Shown here one piece after another: positions 34,635-42,822 of a stretch of DNA of 45,313 nucleotides. The notes below the pieces were generated by a model. It ran no database searches, was not told the DNA's origin, and saw only the letters and a list, made by a program, of their open reading frames with translations. The DNA lies in contig JBOGXA010000025.1 of NCBI GenBank assembly GCA_050694175.1, forward strand, positions 1 through 45,313, in the 5' to 3' direction. Made by a program: the position numbers and the translations under genes. The stretch comes from JBOGXA01 sp050694175 (GTDB lineage: Bacteria; Actinomycetota; CADDZG01; WHSQ01). Numbering within the stretch: the first letter of the stretch is position 1; the number at the start of each line of letters is the position of its first letter.

Positions 34635-35252
34635 GTGACGCCACGCCGCTACCGGATGCAGGCCCGGTCCCGCTCGGTCGCAGAGACCAGATCGCGGATC
34701 ATCGAAGCCGCCACGGGGCTTCACACCGAGAGAGGCCTCCTGGCGACCAGCTGGGAAGACATCGCCGACCGGGCAGAGGTCGCCCTCGCCACCGTCTACC
34801 GGCACTTCCCGTCTCTGGTGGAGCTGATCCCGGCGTGCGCCCGGTCGGTGTTCGACATCATCCGGCCGCCGACGCTCGAGGAGGCGGGGGCAAAGTTCGC
34901 TCGCTTGCGCACTCCGGCGAAGCGTCTCGAGGTCCTGATCCGAGATTCGTGCCTCTGCTACTCCAAGGGGGAGGGGTGGCTGCACGCCGCCCGCCGGGAA
35001 CGAGACCTGATTTCCGCCGTGGGTGAGGCCGTCCGCATGCAGGAGGAGACGCTCGAAATGCTCGTGCGAGCGGCCACGCATGGCTTGGACCTATCCAACA
35101 AGGACATCGCGGTGCTGTACGCGTTCTGCGACTTCCCCTTCTTCAAGTCGCTCGTGGATGCGGGCGTGAAGAGGAGTGAGGTCGCCGACGTGATCGTTGA
35201 CCTCGCTGTTGGCTATTTGAAAGTGGGCGCACGCAAATTGAAACGGAGCTAG
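34635..35252 (+). CDS. TetR/AcrR-family regulator
   Basis: A 205-residue regulator. The N-terminal helix-turn-helix spans about residues 15-62 (RIIEAATGLHTERG, then SWEDIADRAEVALATVYRHFPS); the rest is an all-helical ligand domain. GTG start at 34635 after GGGGGAGG. The alpha/beta hydrolase gene starts 24 bp downstream in the same direction, so the regulator probably controls its own operon. The ligand is unknown. It lies inside the tRNA-Ser att-bounded segment. Confidence 0.9.
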   Translation: MTPRRYRMQARSRSVAETRSRIIEAATGLHTERGLLATSWEDIADRAEVALATVYRHFPSLVELIPACARSVFDIIRPPTLEEAGAKFARLRTPAKRLEVLIRDSCLCYSKGEGWLHAARRERDLISAVGEAVRMQEETLEMLVRAATHGLDLSNKDIAVLYAFCDFPFFKSLVDAGVKRSEVADVIVDLAVGYLKVGARKLKRS

Positions 35253-35276
35253 TCGAGTATCGGAGAAGGAGGAGCC

Positions 35277-36074
35277 ATGGTTTCCAGGGCAACGACTAAG
35301 GACGGACTGACCATCGCGTACGACGATCGCGGTGTCGGGGAGCCGGCATTCGTGTGCCTGCCGGGATGGTGCTCTGATCGCTTCCAGTTCTCGCCCCTTG
35401 TCGACCACCTGTCCGGCCGCCGTCGCACCATCGTGCTCGACTGGCGCGGTCACGGAGAGTCCGATACCCCGGATGGGGACTACGGCTATGACGAGACGAC
35501 CGAAGACGTCTTGGCTGTGATCGATGCCGGGGCTGTGGAACGGATCGTCCCGGTGGCGGCCTCCCACGCGGGATGGACCGCGCTCGACCTCCGCCGCCGA
35601 CTCGGCGATCGGGTCGTGGGATTCGTGTCCATCGGTTGGATGGTGTTGGGCGCGCCGCCGCCCTTCATCGGCGGGCTGCGGCGAATGCAGGAGCCCGACG
35701 GCTGGGCCGAGGTCAGAGATCAGCTTTTCCAGATGTGGCGGGGCGGGGCGAACAATCCGGGCGTCGAAGAACAGATCGCCCACATGAACTCGTATGGAGC
35801 CGACACCTGGATGCGAGCGGGACAGAAGATCGAGGGTGCGTACCAGCGTCATGGCGCGCCGGTCGAGGTGCTGGCATCCTTTGATCCGCCGTTACCGACC
35901 ATGCACGTGTACGCACAGCCGGCGGATCCGGCGGTGTTGCAGGCTCAGCAGAGCTTCGCATCGGATCATCCCTGGTTCAGTGTTCATCGGGTGGACGCGC
36001 TAAGCCATTTCCCCCAGTTCGAGGCTCCGGACGAGATCGCTCGCTTGATCGAAGACTTCGCGTCGAAGCTGTAA
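35277..36074 (+). CDS. Alpha/beta hydrolase related to cofactor-free 2,4-dioxygenases (HOD/QDO)
   Basis: A 265-residue alpha/beta hydrolase-fold protein with a clear GGAGGAG Shine-Dalgarno. The nucleophile motif is ASHAGW (Ser96-His97) instead of GxSxG, and PGWC (Trp31), DWRGHGES, DTWMRAGQKIEGAY, DHPWFS and SHFPQFEAPDE (His244) follow the layout of 1H-3-hydroxy-4-oxoquinaldine 2,4-dioxygenase, which opens N-heteroaromatic rings with O2 without cofactor. The expected catalytic Asp position appears as Gly (SIGW against a DW motif), so the chemistry may differ. Alignment was done from memory of the family motifs. It is paired with the upstream TetR gene. Confidence 0.7.
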   Translation: MVSRATTKDGLTIAYDDRGVGEPAFVCLPGWCSDRFQFSPLVDHLSGRRRTIVLDWRGHGESDTPDGDYGYDETTEDVLAVIDAGAVERIVPVAASHAGWTALDLRRRLGDRVVGFVSIGWMVLGAPPPFIGGLRRMQEPDGWAEVRDQLFQMWRGGANNPGVEEQIAHMNSYGADTWMRAGQKIEGAYQRHGAPVEVLASFDPPLPTMHVYAQPADPAVLQAQQSFASDHPWFSVHRVDALSHFPQFEAPDEIARLIEDFASKL

Positions 36075-36125
36075 ATCGCGGAAAGAAGTGTGACGCCCAG
36101 CGCGTGTGTCGCCCGAGCTGCGGGG

Positions 36126-36145
36126 TTGCCAATCCATTGCCAATC
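36126..36145 (+). repeat. Arm-type direct repeat pair C with decayed core
   Basis: TTGCCAATC twice with an 11-bp period. Downstream, CAGGAAGAG and GACCTGCCCAAACAG match the sequence after pair B, and near 36290-36303 GTGGTCGAGTC resembles a damaged T arm of the tRNA-Ser core. It reads as a third, decayed attachment site inside the segment. Confidence 0.45.
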
Positions 36146-36349
36146 CTCGAGGCAGGAAGAGCCCAAAAAGGGAGGACGCTCCCGAACACTCAGGAAGCAG
36201 GGTCGACGACGACCTGCCCAAACAGTTCAACTGATCGCACAGCGCTCCAAGCGTCGTTCTCGGCCTTTGGTCTTAGTGGGACGGGATCAGTGGTCGAGTC
36301 TCTCGGCTACGGACGTCGCGTGCGCGAAGTCGCGGCGCGGTTACTAAGG

Positions 36350-36979
36350 CTAAGTATCGTCGCGGGACGCGACATGCCGCAGGAGGACGATCATGAGATC
36401 GACCGCCTCCCTCTCCCCAAGTGATCCCTCGACGCACAACGAGCGCCAAGTGGTGAACGAGACCGCATGGCCCGCGATTGCCCGCAGCTTCGTCGCCGGC
36501 CGCCTCTGCCAGGCGGTGGCGAGGTCGTCGCGGAGCCAGTCGAGGAAGTCGTGCATGCCACTAAGGATGTCTCGGAGGACCGGCACGCGGGGGGCGTCGC
36601 GAAGAAGGTTTGCGGTCATGTCTTCGGTCTCGTCGAAGTAGCGGTACAGCGCGGACAGAGCGGCGCGCGTCCGTTCCTGGGCATCGCCGACGTCCGTCCA
36701 ATGGGGCTGGGGCGGCGGGTGCTGGTCCAGGTAATGAGCTTGGCAGGCTTGGAACAGCGACTCCTCATCTGGGAAGTGGCGATACACGGTGACGCGCGGG
36801 ACGCCTGCTCGCTCGGCGACCGCGCTGATCGTCGTTGCCGCCGGACCGATTGTGGCGTGGAGTTCGGCTGCGGCCGCGGCGATGCGTCGAGTCGTTCGCC
36901 CGACAGCCTCAGCCCGGGCCCGCTGCGTGTAGCGGCGCTTCTCGGACCTGCCGGCCTGACCCCCTTGACGGGATTTCAT
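36350..36979 (-). CDS. TetR/AcrR-family regulator
   Basis: A 209-residue regulator with a basic N-terminus, helix-turn-helix at about residues 30-78 (RRIAAAAAELHATIG, then ISAVAERAGVPRVTVYRHFPDEE) and a helical ligand domain. It is divergent from the cupin gene, with only 47 bp between the starts, and a 10-bp palindrome directly beside its ATG. Control of itself and the cupin is the natural inference. It is not close in sequence to the other TetR protein of the segment. Confidence 0.9.
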   Translation of the reverse strand: MKSRQGGQAGRSEKRRYTQRARAEAVGRTTRRIAAAAAELHATIGPAATTISAVAERAGVPRVTVYRHFPDEESLFQACQAHYLDQHPPPQPHWTDVGDAQERTRAALSALYRYFDETEDMTANLLRDAPRVPVLRDILSGMHDFLDWLRDDLATAWQRRPATKLRAIAGHAVSFTTWRSLCVEGSLGEREAVDLMIVLLRHVASRDDT

Positions 36980-36995
36980 GATACATATATGTTAC
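36980..36995. promoter_or_regulatory. Probable TetR operator/promoter
   Basis: GATACATATATGTTAC contains the perfect 10-bp palindrome ACATATATGT (36983-36992) and is AT-rich against the local background. It lies between the divergent TetR and cupin starts and could also supply the -10 element of either promoter. Confidence 0.6.
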
Positions 36996-37026
36996 ACGAA
37001 TATTGCCGACGAGAGGAGTTTCAACG

Positions 37027-37533
37027 ATGGGCAGCTTCAGGGTCGCAGCCGGAGAAGGGAACCGTTTCATTGTGGGCGCCGGCGAGCTCGAGACGATCCA
37101 TAAGGTCTCCGGTGAGCAGACGGGGGGGTCCGCCGCCGTAGCGGAACACGTTCTCGCGCCGAAGTCGCTGGGAAGTCCGATCCACACCCATCACAAGGAG
37201 CACGAAATCTCGTATGTCCTCGAAGGCACGATCATGGTCCAGATTGGCCACGACGTACTCGAGGCGGGTCCCGGGACAACCGTTTTCAAACCGAAAGGGA
37301 TCTCCCACGCGTTCTGGAACGCGGGCGACGTTCCGGCGAGATTCGTCGAGATCTTCAGTCCCGCGGGGTTCGAGCACTATTTCGAGGAACTCGGCAAACT
37401 GATCCCGGGCGATGGTCCACCGGACTTTGAAGGACTTGCTCAGCTGTGGGCTCGTTACGACCTCGACATGGACATGACAACGATGCCCCGACTGATCATG
37501 GAGAACGGTTTGAACATGCCGCCGGGCGTGTGA
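37027..37533 (+). CDS. Cupin-domain protein
   Basis: A 168-residue protein with one beta-barrel cupin. The metal motif is complete: HTHHKEHEISYVLEG (motif 1) and GISHAFWNAGD (motif 2). Residues after about 125 are a helical tail (PDFEGLAQLWARYDLDM) common in quercetinase-like or isomerase-like cupins of this size. Substrate unknown. The AGAGGAG site 9 nt before ATG 37027 fixes the start. It is divergent from a TetR gene and last in the att-bounded segment. Confidence 0.85.
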   Translation: MGSFRVAAGEGNRFIVGAGELETIHKVSGEQTGGSAAVAEHVLAPKSLGSPIHTHHKEHEISYVLEGTIMVQIGHDVLEAGPGTTVFKPKGISHAFWNAGDVPARFVEIFSPAGFEHYFEELGKLIPGDGPPDFEGLAQLWARYDLDMDMTTMPRLIMENGLNMPPGV

Positions 37534-37622
37534 ACTGTAGGCTAGGTCCCCGTCAATCCCCAGGCTCCCAACTCAGAGCAGTGTCGGTACGCGTTGCCTT
37601 GCTGGGTAGCTACAGGCCCGGA

Positions 37623-37642
37623 TTGGCAACCCATTGGCAACC
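37623..37642 (+). repeat. Arm-type direct repeat pair B (left of core B)
   Basis: TTGGCAACC twice with an 11-bp period, 148 bp upstream of core B, followed by CAGGAAGAG as at pair C. Confidence 0.6.
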
Positions 37643-37770
37643 CGCGATTCAGGAAGAGATCAGAGAAGCCATGACGAACCCGGGCCAATCAGGAAGCGGG
37701 CCGCCCCGCTGACCTGTACAAATGAGTGCAGTCAGGATCACATAGGAAGAGTCAGGACGTCGTGCTCATA

Positions 37771-37824
37771 ACTTGAAAACCGTTGTCCGAAAGGACTTGT
37801 GGGTTCGAGTCCCACGCCCTCCGC
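37771..37824 (+). other. tRNA-Ser(UGA) 3'-half fragment, att core B
   Basis: 54 bp identical to core A except two positions that form a compensatory pair in the variable-arm stem (TCCGAAAGGA against CCCGAAAGGG). The 5' half of the tRNA is missing. Retained base pairing suggests that the two fragments come from functional tRNA-Ser alleles rather than from drift of one fragment. Confidence 0.8.
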
Positions 37825-37989
37825 GAAATGGCGTCTGACCTGGTCTTTCGCGATTCTCGGTTGCCACTCTCTTCCAGACGAACAACTGTCAAGGAAACCG
37901 TTGTCGCAGGTCCTGCCTGTTCCTGAGTTGTCCCGTCAGGGTGCGCTTTCGATTGGTGGAGGGACCATTAGCCGCGAAAAGCGGTGAAC

Positions 37990-38009
37990 TTGGCAACCTT
38001 TTGGCAACC
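37990..38009 (+). repeat. Arm-type direct repeat pair (right of core B)
   Basis: TTGGCAACC twice with an 11-bp period, 166 bp downstream of core B, the same distance as on the right of core A. Confidence 0.6.
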
Positions 38010-38051
38010 TCCGCCGCGATCGACACCGCGATCGAATCGGGGATCTACGAT

Positions 38052-38450
38052 TCATCCGGCTTGGACCTTGCTCACGGGGAGCCCGGCGCCGTTCCAGGCC
38101 TCGAAGCCCCCGATCACGTCGGTCGCGTTGGCGAATCCGAGTTCCTGGAGCCTTCGCGCCGCGAGGCTGGACGAAAAGCCATGCGCGCAGATGAGGATGA
38201 TGGGGGCGCCGAAATCGCCTATCCCGGGATCGTGATGGCCGGAGTCGGGGTCGACTCGCCACTCCAGCACGCTCAACGGAATCTGCAACGATCCGGGGAT
38301 CGATCCGTGCTCGGCGCGCTCGTCGTTCGAGCGGATATCGATCAGCAAGGCGCCCGCTTGCATCGCCGCACGGGCGCGAGACGGATCGATCCGGCGCAGC
38401 GAGGAACGCGCCTCCGCCAACAAGTCGTGCACGGTTCTACGCCGCCTCAT
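38052..38450 (-). CDS. Rhodanese-domain protein
   Basis: A 132-residue single rhodanese domain. It has LLIDIRSNDERAEHGSIPGS at the start of the fold, the active-site Cys in ILICAHGFSSSLAA, and the closing DVIGGFEAWNGAGLPV. It can carry a persulfide sulfur. The loop ICAHGFSSS differs from the usual CxxGxRS. It stands alone in its orientation, convergent with the att region and divergent from the VOC gene. Confidence 0.88.
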   Translation of the reverse strand: MRRRRTVHDLLAEARSSLRRIDPSRARAAMQAGALLIDIRSNDERAEHGSIPGSLQIPLSVLEWRVDPDSGHHDPGIGDFGAPIILICAHGFSSSLAARRLQELGFANATDVIGGFEAWNGAGLPVSKVQAG

Positions 38451-38525
38451 TCACTCTTGTTGGGCCAGGTCTTTCGGCTCTACATTCCTAAATGTCGGAT
38501 GTCATCGTGAAAGGGAGAGGGGCTA

Positions 38526-38921
38526 ATGGCTGGGTTCTCAAGACTTGGACACGTCGCGGTAACCGTTTCGGATCTCGATCGGAGCAGAGACTGGTACAAG
38601 CGGCTCTTCGGGTCCGAGCCGGTACTGGACGAGGATGCCGGCGGCTTCTACCATGTTGTATTCGCTCTAGATGGGGGAGCTGCCTTCGCTTTGCACTCTC
38701 ATCCGGCACCTAACGATCAACTTCAGTTCAGCGAATTCCGGTCTGGACTTGACCACGTTGCGTTCGCGGTAGATAGGAGAGCGGATTTGGAGTCCTGGGA
38801 AAAGCGTCTCGATGAGCTCGGCATCAGCCATGGTGGGATCGTTGACGCGCCTTACGGTTCCGGTGTGTCCTTCCGGGATCCGGACAACATCGCTCTGGAG
38901 TTCTTCGCGCTACCTTCTTAG
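38526..38921 (+). CDS. VOC-family (glyoxalase/dioxygenase fold) protein
   Basis: A 131-residue protein made of two beta-alpha-beta-beta-beta modules. Metal-ligand candidates are His9 (LGHVAVTV), a His in LDHVAFAV, and the Glu of ALEFFALPS. FRDPDNIALEF is the classic end of VOC proteins. The reaction cannot be deduced; glyoxalase, fosfomycin-resistance and extradiol-dioxygenase relatives share the fold. An AAAGGGAGAGG stretch upstream supports the ATG at 38526. Confidence 0.88.
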   Translation: MAGFSRLGHVAVTVSDLDRSRDWYKRLFGSEPVLDEDAGGFYHVVFALDGGAAFALHSHPAPNDQLQFSEFRSGLDHVAFAVDRRADLESWEKRLDELGISHGGIVDAPYGSGVSFRDPDNIALEFFALPS

Positions 38922-39047
38922 CCGCCCGAAGTCGCCGTGTCGGTACGCGTCGCTAGATGCCGTCTTCGCGGCCCAAGGACCCGCCCTTTGGCGAGGACCA
39001 GCAGCCTCACGATCATCGAGTCGTCTCCTACCCCCGGACGCACGCTC

Positions 39048-39725
39048 CTACTTGTGGACCGCGAACTGGACGTCGACGCACTCCGGGTTGCAGGCGGTCT
39101 GAAACCCGGTCAGTTGCTGCCCCAGCAGCTCGGGGTCGTCTTGCGCCTGACCATGGTCCTGCAACACGATGTGGACCTCGGCGGTCTGGGCGTCCTCCAG
39201 CCCGGTCACCGGACCGGGCACGAGCGCCCCGTCGTCGGGGTCACCGATCACCACCGGGACGCTGCCGGTGGGAACCTCGCCCTCCGTCAGCCCGCCGTCC
39301 AGCGCCACCCGCCCCCCGGGGTTGACCACGCCGCCGTCACCGCCGTACACCACCGAGATGCGGGCGACATCGATCTGGGCGAGGTTGAATCCCGACTCGG
39401 GGTCGCCTTCGAGGAAGATGTCGTCCTCGCCACACCCCTCGGTGTTGCAGTTCTCCGGGACGTTGAAGATCACGTACCAGATCGTGACCGCGTGCCCGGG
39501 GGTGGCGGCAGTGCGGATCTTGGAGGTGATCGCATCGTCACTGCGGCTCACCATCGAGAACGCCCCGGTGATGGGCTCCTGGGTGGCGAAGTCGTGCAGC
39601 GGCTGCTTGTCGGGCGGCGCGGCGGTCGCGGCCTGTGCCACCACCGCGGTCAGCAGCAGCGCCAGGAGCGCGGCGGTCGTCGCGCGGCCCGGCCATAGCG
39701 TGTCAACATCGGATATTGGCTTCAT
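39048..39725 (-). CDS. Secreted protein of unknown function
   Basis: ATG 39725 follows AAGGAGG by 6 nt, giving 225 residues; the longer upstream frame is the FAD-oxidase remnant out of frame. A signal peptide (about residues 12-37, ending AQAATA) precedes a beta-rich domain with two Cys pairs (CNTEGC, and CNPEC near the end, CVDVQFAVHK). The layout, with VPGPVTGLEDAQTAEVHIVLQDHG in the middle, recurs in actinobacterial secreted proteins, but no activity is known to me. Confidence 0.75.
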   Translation of the reverse strand: MKPISDVDTLWPGRATTAALLALLLTAVVAQAATAAPPDKQPLHDFATQEPITGAFSMVSRSDDAITSKIRTAATPGHAVTIWYVIFNVPENCNTEGCGEDDIFLEGDPESGFNLAQIDVARISVVYGGDGGVVNPGGRVALDGGLTEGEVPTGSVPVVIGDPDDGALVPGPVTGLEDAQTAEVHIVLQDHGQAQDDPELLGQQLTGFQTACNPECVDVQFAVHK

Positions 39726-39924
39726 GCTGTCCTCCTTCGTGTGCACCCCGCTGGCGGGATGTTCTGGTTGATTCGGAACACGTTTTTCGGGTCGTAGGTG
39801 TGCTTGGTCTCTCGGAGGCGCGAGTAGTTGCCCCGGTAGGTCGCCTGCACCCGTTCGTTGCCTCATCCGTCATGAAGTTCACGTAGGCACCGCCGGCCGA
39901 AGGACGCTCCTGGCTTACGGCCAT
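39722..39924 (-). pseudogene. C-terminal remnant of an FAD-linked (BBE) oxidase
   Basis: GAGAGGAG and ATG 39924 open a frame that begins already near the end of a berberine-bridge-type oxidase (GGAYVNFMTDE). The frame is lost at GAGGC (about 39862); the next frame continues with ERVQATYRGNYSRLRETK and TYDPKNVFRINQNIPP to a stop overlapping the next start. Only about 65 codons of a protein normally over 400 remain, so the flavin-binding domain is gone. A one-base deletion adds to the damage. It sits between a methyltransferase gene and the secreted protein gene. Confidence 0.75.
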
Positions 39925-39988
39925 GGTCTTCTCCTCTCTCTCGGTATCTCGGTGTCGTCTGTCGGTGCGATGCCGATTGGGGTGACGG

Positions 39989-41044
39989 TTACGGGGTGGC
40001 CTCGAGAACGAGGTTCATCGGGTTCTCCGCGGCCCGCCGCACCCGGGTGAACCCCGCCTCGGTCGCGACCTGGGCGAGGGCGGCCTCGCCGGCCTGGGCC
40101 CCGAGCGCTCTGGTCGCTCCCTGTGACAGAGCGTTGGGCACGCACACCAGGGTGGAGATCGAGTAGAAGTTCCGCCCCAGATCGGTGAGGTTGTCCTCAA
40201 CGCCGTCGGCGGCGTAGGGCTCGACGAGCAACCACTTTCCCCCCGGCGCCAGGGCGGCGCGAATCCGGCGGGCGGCGCCCACCGGGTCGCCGAACTCGTG
40301 AAGGGCGTTGAAGATGCACACGAGGTCGTAATCGGCCCCAGGAAAGTCCTCGGCGCCGGCAATCTCGAACGTCACGCGCTCGCTCACGCCGGCCTCGCTT
40401 GCCGCCTTGCGAGCGGCCTCGACCGACTCGGCGTGGTAGTCGAAGCCGTGGAAGGTCGACGCCGGGTAGGCGCGGCCCATCAGGATGGTCGTCGCGCCGT
40501 AGCCGCAGCCGACGTCGGCCACGCGGCCACCCGCCCGCAGCCGGTCCGCGACCCCGTCGAGCGCGGGGATCCAGACGTCCACCAGGTTCGCCGCGTAGCG
40601 GGGGCGAAAGAAGCGGTCCGTGCCGGAGAACAGATCACTGTGGTGCTCGTGCCATCCGACCGCGCCGTCGCTCTCGAACGCGGCGCGTACCAGGTCGAGG
40701 TCACGGTGGGTGAGGTTGGCGACCTGCATCCCGCCGGCCACGAACGCTGGGCTCGACTCGTCGGCCAGGCATGCCGCCTGCTCCGCGGTGAGCGAGTAGC
40801 GCCCGGTGGCCGCTTCGTATTGGCAGTAAGCGCTGGCCGCCTGGGCGTTCAACCACTCCTCGACCAGCCGGGGTTGACAGCCGGTGCGGTCGGCCAGCTC
40901 GGCTGCGGTTTGCGGACCGGCCGCGAGCGCCCGGTACAGGCCCAGCTCGTCTCCGATCGCCACCGTGGCCGCGTGAATGGTCGCCCCCAGGTCGCGGGCG
41001 AACTTTTCGAGAAAAGCTTGGAGCTTCTCCTGGTCGAGCGCCAT
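39989..41044 (-). CDS. SAM-dependent methyltransferase with winged-helix N-terminus
   Basis: A 351-residue protein. Residues about 25-100 form a winged-helix dimerisation domain (IGDELGLYRALAAGPQTAAELA); residues about 165-345 form a class I methyltransferase with motif I VADVGCGYGATT, acidic HGFDYHAES and DLVCIFNALHEFGD. It resembles the Rv2258c-type methyltransferases of actinobacteria, whose substrates are mostly unknown. No polyketide or natural-product genes adjoin. It is first in a leftward group with the oxidase remnant and the secreted protein. Confidence 0.9.
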   Translation of the reverse strand: MALDQEKLQAFLEKFARDLGATIHAATVAIGDELGLYRALAAGPQTAAELADRTGCQPRLVEEWLNAQAASAYCQYEAATGRYSLTAEQAACLADESSPAFVAGGMQVANLTHRDLDLVRAAFESDGAVGWHEHHSDLFSGTDRFFRPRYAANLVDVWIPALDGVADRLRAGGRVADVGCGYGATTILMGRAYPASTFHGFDYHAESVEAARKAASEAGVSERVTFEIAGAEDFPGADYDLVCIFNALHEFGDPVGAARRIRAALAPGGKWLLVEPYAADGVEDNLTDLGRNFYSISTLVCVPNALSQGATRALGAQAGEAALAQVATEAGFTRVRRAAENPMNLVLEATP

Positions 41045-41175
41045 GTCGGTACCCTCCTCGTCGGGTTCGTGTCGGATCAGGTGTCAGGGATCCGCGGCTC
41101 CCACAACGTACGGAGGGCGGGGACCGCCCGTCGTCGGGCTATGTGTGCAACTTCGATCGTGCCGGATGGGTCCTT

Positions 41176-42822
41176 TTACCCACGCGCCGGCGGCGCGAGA
41201 TCGTGCGCGAAGGCGTAGGCCGCCGCCTCCGTCCGAGACGACACCTCGATCTTGGTGAAAATGTTCGATAGGTGCCGGGCGACGGTTTTCCGGCTGATGC
41301 TTAGCGCCGTCGCGACCTCGCGGTTGGTCTTGCCGGAGGCGACCAGCGCCAGCACCTCCGCCTCGCGTCGCGTGAGACCGTCGGGCAGCGAGGGCTGTCC
41401 TCGAAGGGCGGCGAGATTGTTCGCGTCCAGTGTTGCGCCCAGGTGGGCGAACACCACCCCGGCCGCGTCGAGCTCGCGGGCCGCGGCGTCGGAGTCACCC
41501 AGAGCGTCGTACGCCCGTGCCAGCAGCAGCCGCACCCGGGCGCACTCGTACGGGGCGTGCAACTCCTGCCAACGCTCGCAGGCGCCGCGCAACGTCTCAA
41601 GCGCCTTCGCGGCCTGTCCGCCCGCGAGCAAGACGGCGCCTCGAGCGTGCCGGGCCATCGCGTCGAGCCCCGAGCTGCCGTAGTCCGACGCGGTTTCGTT
41701 CAGCTCGGCGCTCGCCTTGCGGGCAGTCTCCAGATCCCCGGCCGCGCAGGCAATTTCGACCTGGGCGACGCACAGCCGAGCGCGAGCGAGCCGGTCGGAT
41801 GTCCCGGCGAGGCCCGCCCGGATCGACACCGCAGCGGCATCGATCCGGCCCTGCGCGAGGCGCAGCAGGGCGAGACCCGGTAGTGGGTCGCGGCCGTGTT
41901 CGTGGGCGTCCTTGTAGGCTCGTTCGGCTCGGCCCAGGTCGCCGCGCAGGCGACGTAGCTCACCGAGCTGGTAGTGACCCTCCGCGGCACTGGCGACCTG
42001 GATGTCCACGAGGTCCTCGCAAACGCGGAGGGCCTCGGACTCGGCTTGCTCCCACGCGCCGGTGGTCTGGAAGACCTGGGAACGGTGGACTCGGCAGATC
42101 CCGGTGAACAGCACCGCGGCGGGCAGGCTCTCCAGCCAGCGCGTCGTCGCCCGTGTCCACTCTGCCGCCCGGTGGAAATCGGCGAGCTCGTGGCACGCCG
42201 CCATCAGGTGACAGTAGATGTTGCCCGCCCACTCCGGGCTCAGCTCGTCGCCGAGCACGGCCACCATCGCCTCGTCCAACAATTCGTTTCCATCAACCAC
42301 TCGCCCCTGCCGGATCAGCGCCCGTCCCTCGCCGAGGATCCCCAGGGCGACGAGGTTGGGGTCGGCGTGCCGTCGGCCGATCTCCTGGACCTCCCGGGCG
42401 CTTGATGCCACTGCGTCGAGGTCGCTGCCGCCCAGTGCCGCCTCCACCTCGAGGAGGTAGCGCACATACCCGTGTTCGGGGCACTCTGGTTGGTCGCGGA
42501 GTATCCGCTGGGCCCGGCTCATCCACCCCGAACCGGCGACGTCGTCTCCCCGGAGGAACAGGCTCACCGCGATGGTCATCGCCGCCGAGGCGGCCTGCCG
42601 TGGGCGAGTCCCCTGCAGGAACATCCGGTAAGCCTCCTCGGCTGCGGCGATCGACTCGTCGACCAGTCCCAGCCACCACGCCGCATCGGCCCAGATGTGA
42701 AGATCATCGGCCGACAGCTCGCCGGCATCCCGAGCCGCGCGAAAGCCATCGCGAGCACCCAACCAGTCGCGACGCGCGTAGGCATCCCGGGCCGCCTCCA
42801 GGTTCAGGGTCGCGTCATCCAA
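41176..42822 (-). CDS. TPR-repeat LuxR-type transcriptional regulator
   Basis: A 548-residue regulator if TTG 42822 is used, which has AAAGGAG 4 nt upstream; an ATG at 42879 would add 19 residues without such a signal. Most of the protein is helical repeats of TPR type (about residues 5-470). The C-terminal 60 residues are a LuxR/GerE helix-turn-helix (LTRREAEVLALVASGKTNREV, then KTVARHLSNIFTKI). It lacks the AAA domain of MalT/LAL regulators. It is divergent from an HD-GYP/LuxR gene with a similar HTH, so the two may regulate each other. Confidence 0.88.
   Translation of the reverse strand: MDDATLNLEAARDAYARRDWLGARDGFRAARDAGELSADDLHIWADAAWWLGLVDESIAAAEEAYRMFLQGTRPRQAASAAMTIAVSLFLRGDDVAGSGWMSRAQRILRDQPECPEHGYVRYLLEVEAALGGSDLDAVASSAREVQEIGRRHADPNLVALGILGEGRALIRQGRVVDGNELLDEAMVAVLGDELSPEWAGNIYCHLMAACHELADFHRAAEWTRATTRWLESLPAAVLFTGICRVHRSQVFQTTGAWEQAESEALRVCEDLVDIQVASAAEGHYQLGELRRLRGDLGRAERAYKDAHEHGRDPLPGLALLRLAQGRIDAAAVSIRAGLAGTSDRLARARLCVAQVEIACAAGDLETARKASAELNETASDYGSSGLDAMARHARGAVLLAGGQAAKALETLRGACERWQELHAPYECARVRLLLARAYDALGDSDAAARELDAAGVVFAHLGATLDANNLAALRGQPSLPDGLTRREAEVLALVASGKTNREVATALSISRKTVARHLSNIFTKIEVSSRTEAAAYAFAHDLAPPARG

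Larger units (their letters stand above)
34256..37770. mobile_element. Integrase-less segment bounded by tRNA-Ser att cores
   Basis: 3,515 bp between two directly repeated tRNA-Ser 3'-half cores. Both cores have arm-type repeats on both sides, as expected when related elements integrate in tandem. Cargo: TetR plus HOD-like hydrolase, an internal decayed arm site (36126), and TetR plus cupin. There is no recombinase, so movement would need one in trans, as in cis-mobilisable elements. Confidence 0.6.
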
